DNA of 64,000 nucleotides from Candidatus Accumulibacter appositus (lineage in GTDB: Bacteria; Pseudomonadota; Gammaproteobacteria; Burkholderiales; Rhodocyclaceae), in contig JEMX01000059.1 in the NCBI GenBank assembly GCA_000585055.1, positions 34,725-98,724 on the forward strand, given 5' to 3'. Of the stretch, positions 34,078 to 43,562 are shown one piece after another (position 1 is the first letter of the stretch; each line of letters starts with the position of its first letter). The notes under the pieces were generated by a model. That model ran no database searches. It was not told where the DNA came from and saw only the letters and a list, made by a program, of their open reading frames with translations. A program made the position numbers and the translations under genes.

Positions 34078-35639
34078 AATCTCGCCGTGGTCGTTCTGCG
34101 GGGGCTGGGTGAGGCACTTTGGCCAAGCACGGTGCGCGCCAGATCTTTGGCAACGGCATCCGGGTTGGCAAGTAGATCGCCGGGCTCCAGCAGGACCAGC
34201 CAGAGTAGCTTTTCGAATTCCTCGGCAAAGCGATCGACGATGCTCTGTGGATCGTCGACCAGGCGTTTGTCGGTGATCAGGCCAAATTGCACGCGACCAT
34301 TGTAGGAAAGGATGCTGACCCCCATACCGATGTCGCCGGCTTGCGGGACCCAGACCAACTGCTGGTCGATCTTTTGCCCTGCGAAATAGCGCGCCTGTTG
34401 CACGCCGGGAACGTTGGTCATCACTGCCGTGGTCTTGCTGGCCAGCACTTCGAGTACCTTCTCTTCGACGAAACCAGGCGCCATGCCCGTCGCGCCTAGC
34501 AGGGCGAAGGTCAGCAGCGCCTGATAGGAGCCCTTCAACGCGGCCATCCTGGCTCGCGTCGCATACAACCTGGCGAGTGGGTTTTCGATGCCAATCGGCA
34601 ACTCCAGCGCGATCAGACCGAAGCGGTTGCCAAGATCGTCGCGGGCGTCGGGATGCTTCTCGCCATCGCTCGGTGCTCGTAGATTGACCGGCACCATGAC
34701 GCGAATTTCGGCGTCGTTCACGGCGTCGCCCTTGGCGACCAGGTAGCTGCGCAGCGCGCCGGCCACGCAGGAGAGCAGGGTGTCGTTGACCGAGCAGCCG
34801 AGGTGCTTGCCGCAGGCCTTGATCTCGGCCAGCGAGGTTGGTTCCGACCAGGCGACGCGCTTCACCGTTCCCGGCTTGCCTTTGAAGCGTGTCTGGCTGT
34901 CGCTCGGGAGTAGCGCGAGTTTGCCGATCTCCTTGGCCACGGAGGCAGCAACGCGGGCGTAGTCGGCGACTGCCCCGGGCTCGTCGCGCAGAGCGCGGTA
35001 CTGTCCCCAGAGATGGCCGCCGACCTCGAGTATGCTTTGCGCGACTTCGGCGAGTGGCTCGATGATGGCATGCCCGAAGGGCTCGCCTGTATCGTCAGCG
35101 TCGCTTTCGCGGCGTGCATTCTGCCGTCCAGCGGCAGCGCTGCCGGGCTTAGCTGGCCAGCGGTCATCTTCGGCGGCGTCGATTTCTGCGTCCGTCAGTG
35201 CATCCATAACTCCGATCAGGGCGATGCCGTCGGCAATCGCGTGATGGATGCGGACGATCATCGCGGAATTACCGTCGGCAAGTTCGACGAGCTTGAATTC
35301 CCAGCGCGGGCGAGCCGGGTTGAGTGCTTCGCTGGCCAGCTCGGCGACAAACTTCTGCAGCTCGTGTTTGCCTCCGGGCGCGGGAAGCAGCGAACGGCGC
35401 AGGTGTCGATCGATATCGAAATCGGTATCGTCCACCCAGCAGGCGCCGTCAGCGTCCAGCCTTGCGATCTGCCGGAAGCGACGGTAGCGCAGGAGGCGCT
35501 TGGCGAGGATGCGCTTGCAGCGCTCGGCGTCGACGCGACCGATCAGGATCATCACCCCGACGATCTGCATCAGGTTTTCCGGTCGGTCCATGCGCAGCCA
35601 CGCCGTGTCGACGTGGGAAACCTTTTCGCGCACCGTCAT
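33996..35639 (-). CDS. Wax ester synthase/diacylglycerol acyltransferase (WS/DGAT)
   Basis: A 547-aa acyltransferase that esterifies acyl-CoA with fatty alcohols or diacylglycerol. The active-site motif HHAIADG is at 132-138 (HHxxxDG). Other family features are DTAWLRMD near the N-terminus, GNRFG, and TNVPGV in the C-terminal half. I chose ATG 35639: GGGAG lies eight bases upstream and the protein then starts MTVREKVSHVDTAWL. The last 27 or so codons overlap the convergent TPR-like gene, and their Ser/Arg/Ala-rich sequence does not look like the family, so the ancestral stop may have been lost. It is divergent from the acyl-CoA-binding protein gene, 78 bp away. Confidence 0.93.
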   Translation of the reverse strand: MTVREKVSHVDTAWLRMDRPENLMQIVGVMILIGRVDAERCKRILAKRLLRYRRFRQIARLDADGACWVDDTDFDIDRHLRRSLLPAPGGKHELQKFVAELASEALNPARPRWEFKLVELADGNSAMIVRIHHAIADGIALIGVMDALTDAEIDAAEDDRWPAKPGSAAAGRQNARRESDADDTGEPFGHAIIEPLAEVAQSILEVGGHLWGQYRALRDEPGAVADYARVAASVAKEIGKLALLPSDSQTRFKGKPGTVKRVAWSEPTSLAEIKACGKHLGCSVNDTLLSCVAGALRSYLVAKGDAVNDAEIRVMVPVNLRAPSDGEKHPDARDDLGNRFGLIALELPIGIENPLARLYATRARMAALKGSYQALLTFALLGATGMAPGFVEEKVLEVLASKTTAVMTNVPGVQQARYFAGQKIDQQLVWVPQAGDIGMGVSILSYNGRVQFGLITDKRLVDDPQSIVDRFAEEFEKLLWLVLLEPGDLLANPDAVAKDLARTVLGQSASPSPRRTTTARFQSASSARAASTSSRSIASMATKSAAS

Positions 35640-35717
35640 CGCAGTGGCTCCCGGCGAAAATGGCGAAGCCATATAATAGCAAGCCATACAATCAGTTCAT
35701 CGACCGGAGAGATCAGC

Positions 35718-35978
35718 ATGAGCGATTTGCAGACCCAGTTCGAGGCCGCCGTTGCCACTTCAAAGACCCTCAGCGAACGCCCGGACAATGCTTCCCTGCT
35801 GAAGCTCTATGCCCTGTACAAGCAAGCGACAGAGGGCGACGTCGAAGGTCGGCGCCCCGGTTTCACGGACATCGTCGGCCGTGCCAAGTTCGATGCCTGG
35901 GCCAACATCAAGGGCACGGCGTCGGCCGACGCGATGAGCCAGTACATTGCCCTGGTCGAGGCCTTGAAAGCGGGCTGA
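35718..35978 (+). CDS. Acyl-CoA-binding protein (ACBP)
   Basis: An 86-aa four-helix protein of typical ACBP length. It has FEAAVATSKTLSERPDN, then LLKLYALYKQATEGDV with the conserved YxLYKQAT motif, then FDAWANIKG with the KWDAW-like motif. ACBPs bind long-chain acyl-CoA in the cytosol and present it to acyltransferases. GGAGA precedes ATG 35718. It is transcribed divergently from the WS/DGAT gene, which uses acyl-CoA, so shared control from the 78-bp gap is plausible. Confidence 0.95.
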   Translation: MSDLQTQFEAAVATSKTLSERPDNASLLKLYALYKQATEGDVEGRRPGFTDIVGRAKFDAWANIKGTASADAMSQYIALVEALKAG

Positions 35979-36020
35979 AACGCGCGGGTTGACTGGCTGC
36001 CTGGCCGGTGCGGAAGCTGC

Positions 36021-36299
36021 TCAAGCGGGGAAATTCTCGTCGAAGAAGCGGTGTGCTTCGCGTTCTATCGTTGGCTTGAGGGCGAAGAACATCAAGCCGA
36101 GGCTGATGTCGAGAGCGACCTCCTGCTGGTCGAGCACCAGCTCTCCGACAATCCCCGGCCTCTTGAAGCGCATGACGTCGCCTTCCCATGCGTAGTCCAG
36201 GTCGAACTCCTCTTTCAGTTCGGAGGCCATGTGTTCGGCCGAGGCGCGTGCCTCGGCGCGGGTTTTGCCATGTTGGCGGCGAATACTGATATCGCTCAT
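36021..36299 (-). CDS. Polyhydroxyalkanoic acid system family protein
   Basis: A 92-aa protein. It begins MSDISIRRQHGKTRAEAR and continues through AEHMASELKEEFDLDYAWEGDVMRFKRPG to a hydrophobic C-terminal half, LDISLGLMFFALKPTIE. This is the pattern of the small PHA-system family (TIGR02610-type), usually encoded near PHA genes. The biochemical role is not established. It converges with the ACBP gene (stops 43 bp apart) and lies upstream of rsgA on the other side of a 21-bp gap. Confidence 0.85.
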   Translation of the reverse strand: MSDISIRRQHGKTRAEARASAEHMASELKEEFDLDYAWEGDVMRFKRPGIVGELVLDQQEVALDISLGLMFFALKPTIEREAHRFFDENFPA

Positions 36300-36320
36300 C
36301 GAAAGAAGGATCCTGAGGGG

Positions 36321-37187
36321 TTAGCCGATTTCGGCGCAGAGTGAGCGGAAGGCCGCATAGCGGCGCGGGTTGATTTCGCCGTTCCGGAGCGCAGCATGCA
36401 CGCTGCAGTCCGGTTCACGATCATGGCGGCAGTTTCGAAAACGACACTGGCCGAGCAAGGGACGAAGTTCGAGAAACGCCTGCGTGACGTCTTCCGGCGA
36501 GAGGTGGTGCAGGCCGAACTCGGTCAGCCCCGGCGAGTCGATCAGCGCTGTGCCCGTGCCAAGACGATAGAGCCGGGAATGCGTGGTGGTGTGCTTGCCG
36601 GTGTTGAGTGCTGCCGAGATTTCACGCGTGGCTGCTCTGGCGTCGGGGAGCACGGCATTGATCAGGGTTGATTTGCCCATCCCGGACTGGCCGATCAAGA
36701 GGCTGACATGATTCGCGAGATACGGCACGAGGCGTGCACCGTCGTGGGTGGCGCTGAGCTTGAGCACGCGGTAGCCGAGTTTCTCGTACTGCAGCAATGC
36801 GGCACTGGCCGCTGCCACCCGCTCGCCCAGGTCGCACTTGTTGAGCACGATCAAAGGCTTGATGTCCTGACTCTCGGCGGCGACGATGCAGCGGGTGATC
36901 AACTCGTCGGAAAAAGCGGGTTCGGTGGCGACGACGATAATCACTTGCGTGACGTTGGCGGCGATCAATTTTTGCTTGAAGGGGTCCGAGCGATAGAGCA
37001 GGGTGCGGCGTGCTTCGATGGCGCTGATCACGCCCTGGCCGGGACTCGTCTGCTCGACAAGGACCTCGTCGCCGCAGGCGACCTCGCTCTTCTTGCCGCG
37101 AGGGAAGCAGAGCAGCGTCGTGCCGTCGGCCATTGCCACCCGGTATTGCCGGCCGTAGGCGGCGATAACGGTGCCGGCGAGCTTCAG
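36321..37187 (-). CDS. rsgA: Ribosome small subunit GTPase RsgA, probable CTG start
   Basis: A 288-aa circularly permuted GTPase for late 30S assembly. Order: OB-fold, then the G4 motif NKCD, G1 GQSGMGKST, G3 DSPG, and a C-terminal zinc site (CRFRNCRHDREPDC). The first ATG or GTG codon (GTG 37139) would delete the conserved OB strand GTVIAAYGRQYRV, which is encoded in frame upstream. The only start-like codon before it is CTG 37187, overlapping the phhB stop as CTGA. I therefore place the start there. The start is inference; the gene identity is firm. Confidence 0.9.
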   Translation of the reverse strand: MKLAGTVIAAYGRQYRVAMADGTTLLCFPRGKKSEVACGDEVLVEQTSPGQGVISAIEARRTLLYRSDPFKQKLIAANVTQVIIVVATEPAFSDELITRCIVAAESQDIKPLIVLNKCDLGERVAAASAALLQYEKLGYRVLKLSATHDGARLVPYLANHVSLLIGQSGMGKSTLINAVLPDARAATREISAALNTGKHTTTHSRLYRLGTGTALIDSPGLTEFGLHHLSPEDVTQAFLELRPLLGQCRFRNCRHDREPDCSVHAALRNGEINPRRYAAFRSLCAEIG

Positions 37188-37525
37188 ATTCGTAGCAGGG
37201 CCTCGATCTTGGCTGCACAGGTGAAGTCGTTGCGCGACAGCCCACCCACGTCATGCGTGCTGTAGCTGACCGTGACCCGGCCGTAGCCGACTACGAGGTC
37301 GGGGTGATGGTTTTCGCGTTCGGCGAGGCCAGCGACGGTGTTAACGAAGAGCAGCGTGGCGGCGTAGCTGGCAAAGCGAAAGTTCTTCTGCAGCAGCCCA
37401 GCTTCGGAAACATGCCAGTCCGGCAGGCAGGTCAGCAGACTGTCGGCCTGCGCGGAATCGAGCAGATGTTCGCTGCCGCGCAGAGGGCGACAATGTTCGC
37501 GGGCTAGTTCGTTCAGGGTGGTCAT
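37184..37525 (-). CDS. phhB: Pterin-4a-carbinolamine dehydratase
   Basis: A 113-aa protein that dehydrates 4a-hydroxytetrahydrobiopterin during pterin recycling. The catalytic region is ENHHPDLVVGYGRVTV followed by STHDVGGLSRND, with the paired histidines and the downstream His-Asp. Full length for the family. It is upstream of rsgA on the same strand, and its stop codon overlaps the proposed rsgA start. The M48 protease gene is 25 bp upstream on the same strand. Confidence 0.93.
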   Translation of the reverse strand: MTTLNELAREHCRPLRGSEHLLDSAQADSLLTCLPDWHVSEAGLLQKNFRFASYAATLLFVNTVAGLAERENHHPDLVVGYGRVTVSYSTHDVGGLSRNDFTCAAKIEALLRI

Positions 37526-37550
37526 GGCGGAGATATCCTCGGGGGCTTGT

Positions 37551-38789
37551 TCACACCTGCTGCAAGCGCGCGATTCGCAGCGCCGCCGGCGGGTGAGAAT
37601 CGTAGAACAGCGAGTGCAGCGGGTCCGGGGTCAAGGTCGCGGCATTGTCTTCGTACAGCTTCACCAGCGCGGCAACGAGATCCTTGGCGGAAGCCTTCTC
37701 GGCTGCATAGCGGTCGGCCTCGAACTCGTCGCGGCGTGAGAGCAGACTCAGCAGCGGGGTCAGCAGAAAGGTGAACACCGGCCCAGCGAGGAAGAACAGC
37801 AGCAATCCCATGGCCGTATTCTGCGCTTCGACACCGAGGCCGTTGTAGAACCAGCTGGCGTCGATCAGTTGCCCGAGCACGGCGAGAAAACCGAGTGACA
37901 GCGCAAAGAGCATGGCGATGCGCTTGATTACGTGCCGGTGCTTGAAGTGTCCAAGTTCGTGCGCCAGCACGGCCTCCACCTCGAGGGGTTGCAGGCGGCC
38001 GAGAAGGGTGTCGAAGAAGACGATGCGTTTGCTCTTGCCGAAGCCGGTGAAGTAGGCGTTGCCGTGGTTGGAGCGCTTCGAACCGTCCATCACGAAGAGA
38101 CCCGAACTGCTGAAGCCGCAGCGGCTCAGCAAGGCTTCGACGCGCGCCTTCAGCGGGGCGTCATCAAGGGCGACGAATTTGTTGAACAGCGGCGCGATCC
38201 AGGTCGGGTAAAGGAACAGGATCAGCAGATTGAAGACGCACCAGAAGAGCCACACATAAAGCCACCATCGGCTGCCCATTTCTTCCATCAGCCAGAGCAC
38301 GGCGAGCAGCACCGGCGTGCCGATGGCGACGCCAAGGGCCGCCTGTTTCAGGAAGTCGGCTAGAAATAACTTCGGCGTCATGCGGTTGAAAGCGAATTCT
38401 TCCTCGATGACGAACTGCCGATAGAACGCCAGTGGCAGATCGACAATCGCCGAGATCGCCAGCACACTGAAGATCAGGGCGATTCCGTAGGGCAGGCCGT
38501 CGAGTCGTGGGGACCAGAGGTCATGCAGCGCCTGCAGGCCGCCTCCCAGCGTCAAAGCGAGCAGCAGAGCGACTTCGACGGCGAGCTCGATGCGGCCGAA
38601 GCGAGTACGTCTTACCGTGTAGTCAGCGGCTTTCTGGTGCGCGGCGAGTTGAATACGGTCGGCGAAGCTCTCGGGCACCGTTGCACGGTGCGCAATGACA
38701 TGCGAGATCTGGCGTTGCGCCAGCCACAGACGCAGAACGAACATCGCCACCAGGGCGACAAGGAAGGCGAGAGAGAAAGGATTGAGCAT
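37551..38789 (-). CDS. M48 family metallopeptidase (Ste24/CaaX protease 1-like)
   Basis: A 412-aa integral membrane zinc protease. Hydrophobic helices lie near the N-terminus, at about 70-90, 100-123 and 150-200, and around 290-350. The zinc site is HELGH at 277-281 with the third ligand in DEFEAD at 354-359. The N-terminal extension before HELGH ([12 protein letters not shown]) matches Ste24 rather than HtpX. I chose ATG 38789, which begins the first membrane helix; an upstream start adds 20 unconserved residues that would run into the divergent orn leader. The substrate is unknown; membrane-protein quality control is the usual proposal for bacterial members. Confidence 0.92.
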   Translation of the reverse strand: MLNPFSLAFLVALVAMFVLRLWLAQRQISHVIAHRATVPESFADRIQLAAHQKAADYTVRRTRFGRIELAVEVALLLALTLGGGLQALHDLWSPRLDGLPYGIALIFSVLAISAIVDLPLAFYRQFVIEEEFAFNRMTPKLFLADFLKQAALGVAIGTPVLLAVLWLMEEMGSRWWLYVWLFWCVFNLLILFLYPTWIAPLFNKFVALDDAPLKARVEALLSRCGFSSSGLFVMDGSKRSNHGNAYFTGFGKSKRIVFFDTLLGRLQPLEVEAVLAHELGHFKHRHVIKRIAMLFALSLGFLAVLGQLIDASWFYNGLGVEAQNTAMGLLLFFLAGPVFTFLLTPLLSLLSRRDEFEADRYAAEKASAKDLVAALVKLYEDNAATLTPDPLHSLFYDSHPPAALRIARLQQV

Positions 38790-38833
38790 ACGAGTGTGAC
38801 ACAATAGTCTTTTTATCGGTTCAGGCGGATTAT

Positions 38834-39379
38834 ATGGTACGGGATGCAAATCACCTCGTTTGGCTGGACATGGAAATGAGCGGCCTGGAGCCTGAGCGCG
38901 ATCGCATCATCGAACTAGCGATGATCGTCACCGACAGCGAGTTGACGACGGTCGCCGAATCACCGGTGTGGGTGGTACATCAGGAGCCTGCTTGCCTGGA
39001 AGCCATGGACGAGTGGAACAAGAAGACGCACGCGCGTTCGGGCCTCATCGATCGCGTCAAGGCGTCTGCGCTCGACGAGGGGGCCGTTGAAGCGGCCGCT
39101 CTGGCCTTCATGCAGGAATACGTTGGCCAGTCGGTCAGCCCGATGTGTGGCAATTCCGTCGGTCAGGACCGTCGCTTCATGGTCAGATATATGCCGCAGC
39201 TTGAGGCCTGGTTCCACTACCGGAATCTCGACGTCAGCACGCTCAAGGAGCTGTGTAGGCGCTGGAAACCGGACGTGGCGAAAGCTTTTGTCAAGAAGGC
39301 CGATCACACCGCGCTGGCGGATATCCGCGAGTCGGTCGAGGAGCTGAAATACTACCGCGAGCACTTCATCAGGCTTTGA
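38834..39379 (+). CDS. orn: Oligoribonuclease
   Basis: A 181-aa DEDDh exonuclease that degrades 2-5 nt RNA and pGpG to mononucleotides. Exo I is WLDMEMSGL (Asp12, Glu14), Exo II lies around [10 protein letters not shown], and Exo III is [10 protein letters not shown] with the catalytic histidine. Full length for the family. It is divergent from the M48 protease gene with only 44 bp between start codons. Confidence 0.97.
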   Translation: MVRDANHLVWLDMEMSGLEPERDRIIELAMIVTDSELTTVAESPVWVVHQEPACLEAMDEWNKKTHARSGLIDRVKASALDEGAVEAAALAFMQEYVGQSVSPMCGNSVGQDRRFMVRYMPQLEAWFHYRNLDVSTLKELCRRWKPDVAKAFVKKADHTALADIRESVEELKYYREHFIRL

Positions 39380-39398
39380 GAACCCCGCCGCCGGCCGT

Positions 39399-41081
39399 CT
39401 ACTGCAGCTCGGCGCTTGGCTGGCGGTTGGCTGGTGTCTTCCCTTCGCGTCGGTAGAGCTGCAGCTTTTCGTTGTCGCGACGATCGCCGGGGCGCCCGCC
39501 TTCCCACACTTTCTTCCAGCCGCGCGGGTTGGGCGCCCCGTGTGTCGTCAGCAGGAGCTCGCATTTCTTTCCGGCAGGGCTGCTCAGCGCCACTGTACGG
39601 ATGCCGTCAAAATAGTCGATCGAGGCGACCAGCGAGTCGGCGAGGTTCAATCCGGCGATGCAGCTACGCTTCTCGGGCAGCGCCTTGGCCAGGGACGCCG
39701 ATACCGGACGGTAGGTTTTCCCGTAATCGATCCAGGGCATCCAGAGCGTCGCAATCAGGAGCCAGAAGAGGGTCAGACCGGCCATCCAGTGCATGATGCC
39801 GCGCATCGGCGAGCGCGGACTGGTGACGATCAGCCAGCACCAGATCAGAGTTGCGAGCACGGCGAAGCTGACGCCGAGCAGGTTGAAGTGACCGACGAAG
39901 CCCGGCTCCAGCCGACTGGCCTGCCGCGCCAGTTTCTCCGGCCAGCCAAACACCAGTGCCGACCAGCCAAGCCAGGCCAGGATGGCGAAGAAGCTGAAGG
40001 TGATCATGGTGAACCAGTCGAAGGCGTTTGCTGCGCCTCGGCGCAGCGATGCGACGCCCGGGACAGCGAGTAGGACCAGCGGCGGCAGCAGCAACAAGGC
40101 CGTCGCGCTGCGCGTGCCAAGACAGGTGACGATTGCCAGCAGGGTCATCAAGAAAGCGAGGATTGGCAAGGCCAATGGAAGTCCGCGCAACTGCCGGCGT
40201 TTTACCCACAGCGTCCATCCGGCGAGCGGCAGAGCTGGCCATGCGTACCACGGCAGCAAACCGGAAAGGCGCTGCAGATTGAGCAGTTGCTGGCCGTTGC
40301 CCCTGAGCAGGGTCAATTGGTCTTGCCAGAACGCGGCCAGCAGGTCTGGCGAGCCGAGCAGCAGGGCGGCAAGCCAGGCGCCGGCCAGGGTACAGGCGAG
40401 GAGCAGTGCGCCAAGCAGCATCAGTAGCGCACGCTGGCGATTTTCGGCGCGCCAGGCAGCGAATACGGCCACGGGCAAGAGCGGCAGCATCGGCGCCAGA
40501 CCGCTGGCGAGGAAGCCGAGGCCGAGAGCGGTACCGAAGCAACAAGCACCACGCAGCGCCCGGCTGTTCAGCTGGGCAAGGCCCCAGTAGGCGGCGGAAT
40601 GCGCCGTCAACGTTGCCAGCATCGGCTGCGCCTCGTGCGCGTGGAACAGAAAGCCGATACTTCCTGCCAGCAGCAGCGGGGCTGCCGGCGCCTGCTCGCG
40701 GTCGTGCAGTTGGCGCGCGGCGAGATAGATGAAGGCCAGGGCGAGGAGCGTAAACACGCCGCTGGCCAGTCTCGCCGCTTCATGTAGCGGCAGCAGCCAG
40801 GCAAACAGGTGGCCCGTTGCGCCCGCCACCCAATAGTGCAGCGGCGCGTCGGGGTAGGGCGCGCCCGCCAGACTCAGGCTTAGCCAGTGGCCGTGGCGGA
40901 CCAGATCATGGACCACGCCGATGGTTACCGCGTCGTCATTTTTCCACGGGTCGTGGCCGATCAGTCCGGTAAAGATATAAAGGACGAGCAGGATCGCCAG
41001 AGTCCAGCCACTCGGCGGCAGCGTGATCCCCTTTAATCGTTTGTGCTCCGGCTGAGCTGAGATCGCGGAACTAGTGCTCAT
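39399..41081 (-). CDS. ArnT-like glycosyltransferase (PMT/GT83 family)
   Basis: A 560-aa multi-pass membrane protein. About a dozen hydrophobic segments are visible. The first external loop carries GHDPWKNDDAVTIGVVHDLV, containing the acidic pair typical of polyprenyl-phosphate-dependent transferases, followed by YPDAPLHYW. A soluble C-terminal domain of about 120 residues ends in a basic tail. ArnT-type enzymes move a sugar from undecaprenyl phosphate to lipid A; the donor and acceptor here are unknown. I chose ATG 41081 over an upstream start that adds seven residues and enters the rpmE terminator. Confidence 0.83.
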   Translation of the reverse strand: MSTSSAISAQPEHKRLKGITLPPSGWTLAILLVLYIFTGLIGHDPWKNDDAVTIGVVHDLVRHGHWLSLSLAGAPYPDAPLHYWVAGATGHLFAWLLPLHEAARLASGVFTLLALAFIYLAARQLHDREQAPAAPLLLAGSIGFLFHAHEAQPMLATLTAHSAAYWGLAQLNSRALRGACCFGTALGLGFLASGLAPMLPLLPVAVFAAWRAENRQRALLMLLGALLLACTLAGAWLAALLLGSPDLLAAFWQDQLTLLRGNGQQLLNLQRLSGLLPWYAWPALPLAGWTLWVKRRQLRGLPLALPILAFLMTLLAIVTCLGTRSATALLLLPPLVLLAVPGVASLRRGAANAFDWFTMITFSFFAILAWLGWSALVFGWPEKLARQASRLEPGFVGHFNLLGVSFAVLATLIWCWLIVTSPRSPMRGIMHWMAGLTLFWLLIATLWMPWIDYGKTYRPVSASLAKALPEKRSCIAGLNLADSLVASIDYFDGIRTVALSSPAGKKCELLLTTHGAPNPRGWKKVWEGGRPGDRRDNEKLQLYRREGKTPANRQPSAELQ

Positions 41082-41105
41082 CCTTGCTTTCTGCTGACAC
41101 ACATG

Positions 41106-41130
41106 AAAAAGGCAGCCTTGCGGCTGCCCT
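41106..41130 (-). terminator. Intrinsic terminator of rpmE
   Basis: Read on the minus strand: GGCAGCC-GCAA-GGCTGCC followed by TTTTT, 34 bp after the rpmE stop. It isolates rpmE from the ArnT-like gene downstream. Confidence 0.88.
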
Positions 41131-41163
41131 TTCTGCCGACTCTAGTCGACCCTTTGTCGCGCC

Positions 41164-41379
41164 TTAAGCGGACTTGCGCATTGCGCCGTATTTCTGGTTG
41201 AATTTCTCGACCCGACCAGCGGTATCGATGATCTTCTGCTTGCCGGTGTAGAAAGGATGACAGGCTGAACAAACCTCTACATGCAAGGGTTTCTTCATCG
41301 TTGACTGGGTGGTGAAGGCGTTGCCGCAGGAGCAGGTCACCGCCAGTTCGTTGTATGCAGGATGGATGTTGGCTTTCAT
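41164..41379 (-). CDS. rpmE: 50S ribosomal protein L31 (zinc-binding type)
   Basis: A 71-aa large-subunit protein. It starts [16 protein letters not shown] and keeps all four zinc cysteines: C16 and C18 in CSC, and C37 and C40 in CSAC. This marks the C+ form, which stores zinc and can be exchanged for a C- paralogue under zinc limitation; no paralogue is in this window. It lies downstream of rho on the same strand and ends at a clear hairpin terminator. Confidence 0.96.
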   Translation of the reverse strand: MKANIHPAYNELAVTCSCGNAFTTQSTMKKPLHVEVCSACHPFYTGKQKIIDTAGRVEKFNQKYGAMRKSA

Positions 41380-41514
41380 CGGGTGCTTGTCCTGTGTGTT
41401 AGATCGGTCCGTCTATCGCCGGGAGCGGCGATCGGCACGAGAGGATTTTTTGAAAGAACGCGATTATCGATGATTTCTTGATCATCTGCAATCCGCTGAT
41501 GATCGAGGTGTCGA

Positions 41515-42771
41515 TCAGCGGCGCATCGAGTCGAAGAACTCGGCATTGTTCTTGGTCGCCTTGATCTTGTCGAGCAGAAACTCCATGGCGTCGAGGTCGT
41601 CCATGTTGTAGAGCAGCTTGCGCAGGATCCACATCTTCTGCAACACATCCGGCTTGAGCAGCAGCTCTTCACGGCGAGTGCCCGAACGGTTGACGTTGAT
41701 AGCCGGATAGACACGCTTTTCGGCCATGCGGCGATCGAGGTGGATTTCCATGTTACCGGTTCCCTTGAACTCCTCGTAGATCACGTCGTCCATGCGGCTG
41801 CCGGTGTCGATCAGCGCGGTGGCGATGATTGTCAGCGACCCCCCTTCCTCGATATTGCGTGCCGCACCGAAGAAGCGTTTCGGCTTCTGCAGGGCGTTGG
41901 CATCGACGCCACCGGTCAAGACCTTTCCGGATGCCGGCTGCACAGTGTTGTAGGCGCGCGCCAGACGGGTGATCGAGTCGAGCAGAATGACTACGTCGCG
42001 CTTGTGCTCGATCAGGCGTTTGGCCTTTTCGATCACCATCTCGGCGACCTGTACGTGACGCGTGGCGGGTTCGTCGAAGGTCGAGGCGACCACTTCGCCA
42101 CGCACCGAACGAGTCATCTCGGTGACTTCCTCGGGGCGTTCGTCAATCAGCAGGACAATAACCGTGACGTCGGGGTGGTTGGTGGTAATGGCGTGTGCGA
42201 TATGCTGCATCATGACCGTCTTGCCGCTCTTCGGACTGGCGACCAGCAGGCCTCGCTGGCCTTTGCCGATGGGCGCAATGATGTCGATGATGCGACTGGT
42301 GATATTCTCTTCGCCACGGATTTCGCGTTCGAGCTTCAGGTGTTCGGCGGGGTGCAGCGGCGTCAGGTTCTCGAAGAGAATCTTGTTTTTCGACGCTTCG
42401 GGCACTTCACCATTGATCTTGTCGACCTTGACCAGCGCGAAATAGCGTTCGCCGTCTTTGGGCGTGCGAATCTCCCCCTCAATGGTGTCGCCGGTGTGCA
42501 GGTTGAAGCGCCTGATTTGGCTGGGGCTGACGTAGATGTCGTCGGTACTGGCCAGGTACGAAGTGTCCGGCGAGCGCAGAAAACCGAAACCGTCTGACAG
42601 TGTTTCCAGCGTGCCGTCGCCGAAAATGGTCTCGCCTTTTCGCGCCTGATTCTTGAGCAAGGCGAAGATCAGTTCGTGCTTGCGCAGGCGGTTCGCGCCT
42701 TCGACATTGTTGGTGACCGCCATTTCAAGGAGCTGGCTGACATGAAGTGCTTTGAGTTCGGATAGATGCAT
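41515..42771 (-). CDS. rho: Transcription termination factor Rho
   Basis: A 418-aa hexameric RNA helicase. The N-terminal RNA-binding domain has [15 protein letters not shown] and [15 protein letters not shown]. Walker A is SPKSGKT at 179-185, where Ser replaces the common Ala of PKAGKT. The secondary RNA site and R-loop regions are intact ([20 protein letters not shown]). The length matches the family. It is downstream of trxA on the same strand, with a 236-bp leader that could hold Rho autoregulation signals. A 7-bp hairpin (TGATCGA-GGTG-TCGATCA) overlaps the stop codon. Confidence 0.97.
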   Translation of the reverse strand: MHLSELKALHVSQLLEMAVTNNVEGANRLRKHELIFALLKNQARKGETIFGDGTLETLSDGFGFLRSPDTSYLASTDDIYVSPSQIRRFNLHTGDTIEGEIRTPKDGERYFALVKVDKINGEVPEASKNKILFENLTPLHPAEHLKLEREIRGEENITSRIIDIIAPIGKGQRGLLVASPKSGKTVMMQHIAHAITTNHPDVTVIVLLIDERPEEVTEMTRSVRGEVVASTFDEPATRHVQVAEMVIEKAKRLIEHKRDVVILLDSITRLARAYNTVQPASGKVLTGGVDANALQKPKRFFGAARNIEEGGSLTIIATALIDTGSRMDDVIYEEFKGTGNMEIHLDRRMAEKRVYPAINVNRSGTRREELLLKPDVLQKMWILRKLLYNMDDLDAMEFLLDKIKATKNNAEFFDSMRR

Positions 42772-43007
42772 GTGCTGAAGACGAAGAAGGGGGACACCAG
42801 GAAGGGAAAAACCAGAAGCGCCGCGCGTTGTCGCGAACGAAACGCGTACTGAACGCAGTGCGGCGAAGGCGGGAGGGAGCTACGACCGGGAGAGGAAGTT
42901 TGGAGGATCCGCTGAAGGTTCAGCGCTGAACTGACTCAGCGCGGGCTCTTGGTTTGCCATGGGCCAGACCTTCCACCCATCGAACCTGCGGACCCAGGGT
43001 AGCGGCT

Positions 43008-43334
43008 TCAGAGATTGTTGTCAATGAACGTGGTCAGTTGCAGCTTCGACAGGGCGCCGACTTTGGTCGCTGCCGGTTGGCCGTTCTTGAAAATCATCAG
43101 CGTCGGAATGCCGCGAATTCCATAGCTGGCAGGCGTCTGCTGGTTGTCATCGATGTTCAACTTGACAACCTTCAGGCGGCCAGCGTAATCGTTGGCGATG
43201 TCGTCAAGGAGGGGGGCAATCATCTTGCAGGGACCGCACCATTCGGCCCAGTAGTCGATCAGAACGGGTTGCTCCGACTGTAGGACATCGGCGCCGAAGC
43301 TGGCGTCGGTAACATGGTGGATGTGTTCGCTCAT
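43008..43334 (-). CDS. trxA: Thioredoxin 1
   Basis: A 108-aa cytosolic disulfide reductase. The active site is [10 protein letters not shown], with the cis-proline in RGIPTLMIF and the standard thioredoxin length and fold order. It precedes rho on the same strand, the usual trxA-rho order in proteobacteria. A weak GAGG-like ribosome-binding site lies before ATG 43334. Confidence 0.96.
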   Translation of the reverse strand: MSEHIHHVTDASFGADVLQSEQPVLIDYWAEWCGPCKMIAPLLDDIANDYAGRLKVVKLNIDDNQQTPASYGIRGIPTLMIFKNGQPAATKVGALSKLQLTTFIDNNL

Positions 43335-43360
43335 TGAGAAGCCTCTTGCGGGGGAGTGGG

Positions 43361-43384
43361 GACTGGGGACTGGGGACTAGAATG
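43361..43384. repeat. Three tandem copies of a 7-bp unit
   Basis: GGGGACT is repeated three times without change upstream of trxA. It lies in the trxA 5' region, where slippage could alter spacing. No function is apparent. Confidence 0.7.
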
Positions 43385-43562
43385 GGATGGCCTAACGCAA
43401 GCGGCCCGCGTGCTTGGAGGGAGCCACGGGTCGAGCGCCGGCTAGCCCTGCCATGCTAGCGAAAAAACCCCGAGAAGGGAAGCGAAGGGAAGGCGCTTGC
43501 GCTGTCTCGCGGTCTGCAAATAGGCTATAGTATCGCGCATTTCAATTTTCAGATCAGAGACA

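Noticed and set aside
43361..43384. Phase-variable switch for trxA from the 7-bp repeat
   Set aside because: Only three copies, outside the coding region and with no clear promoter spacing to alter.
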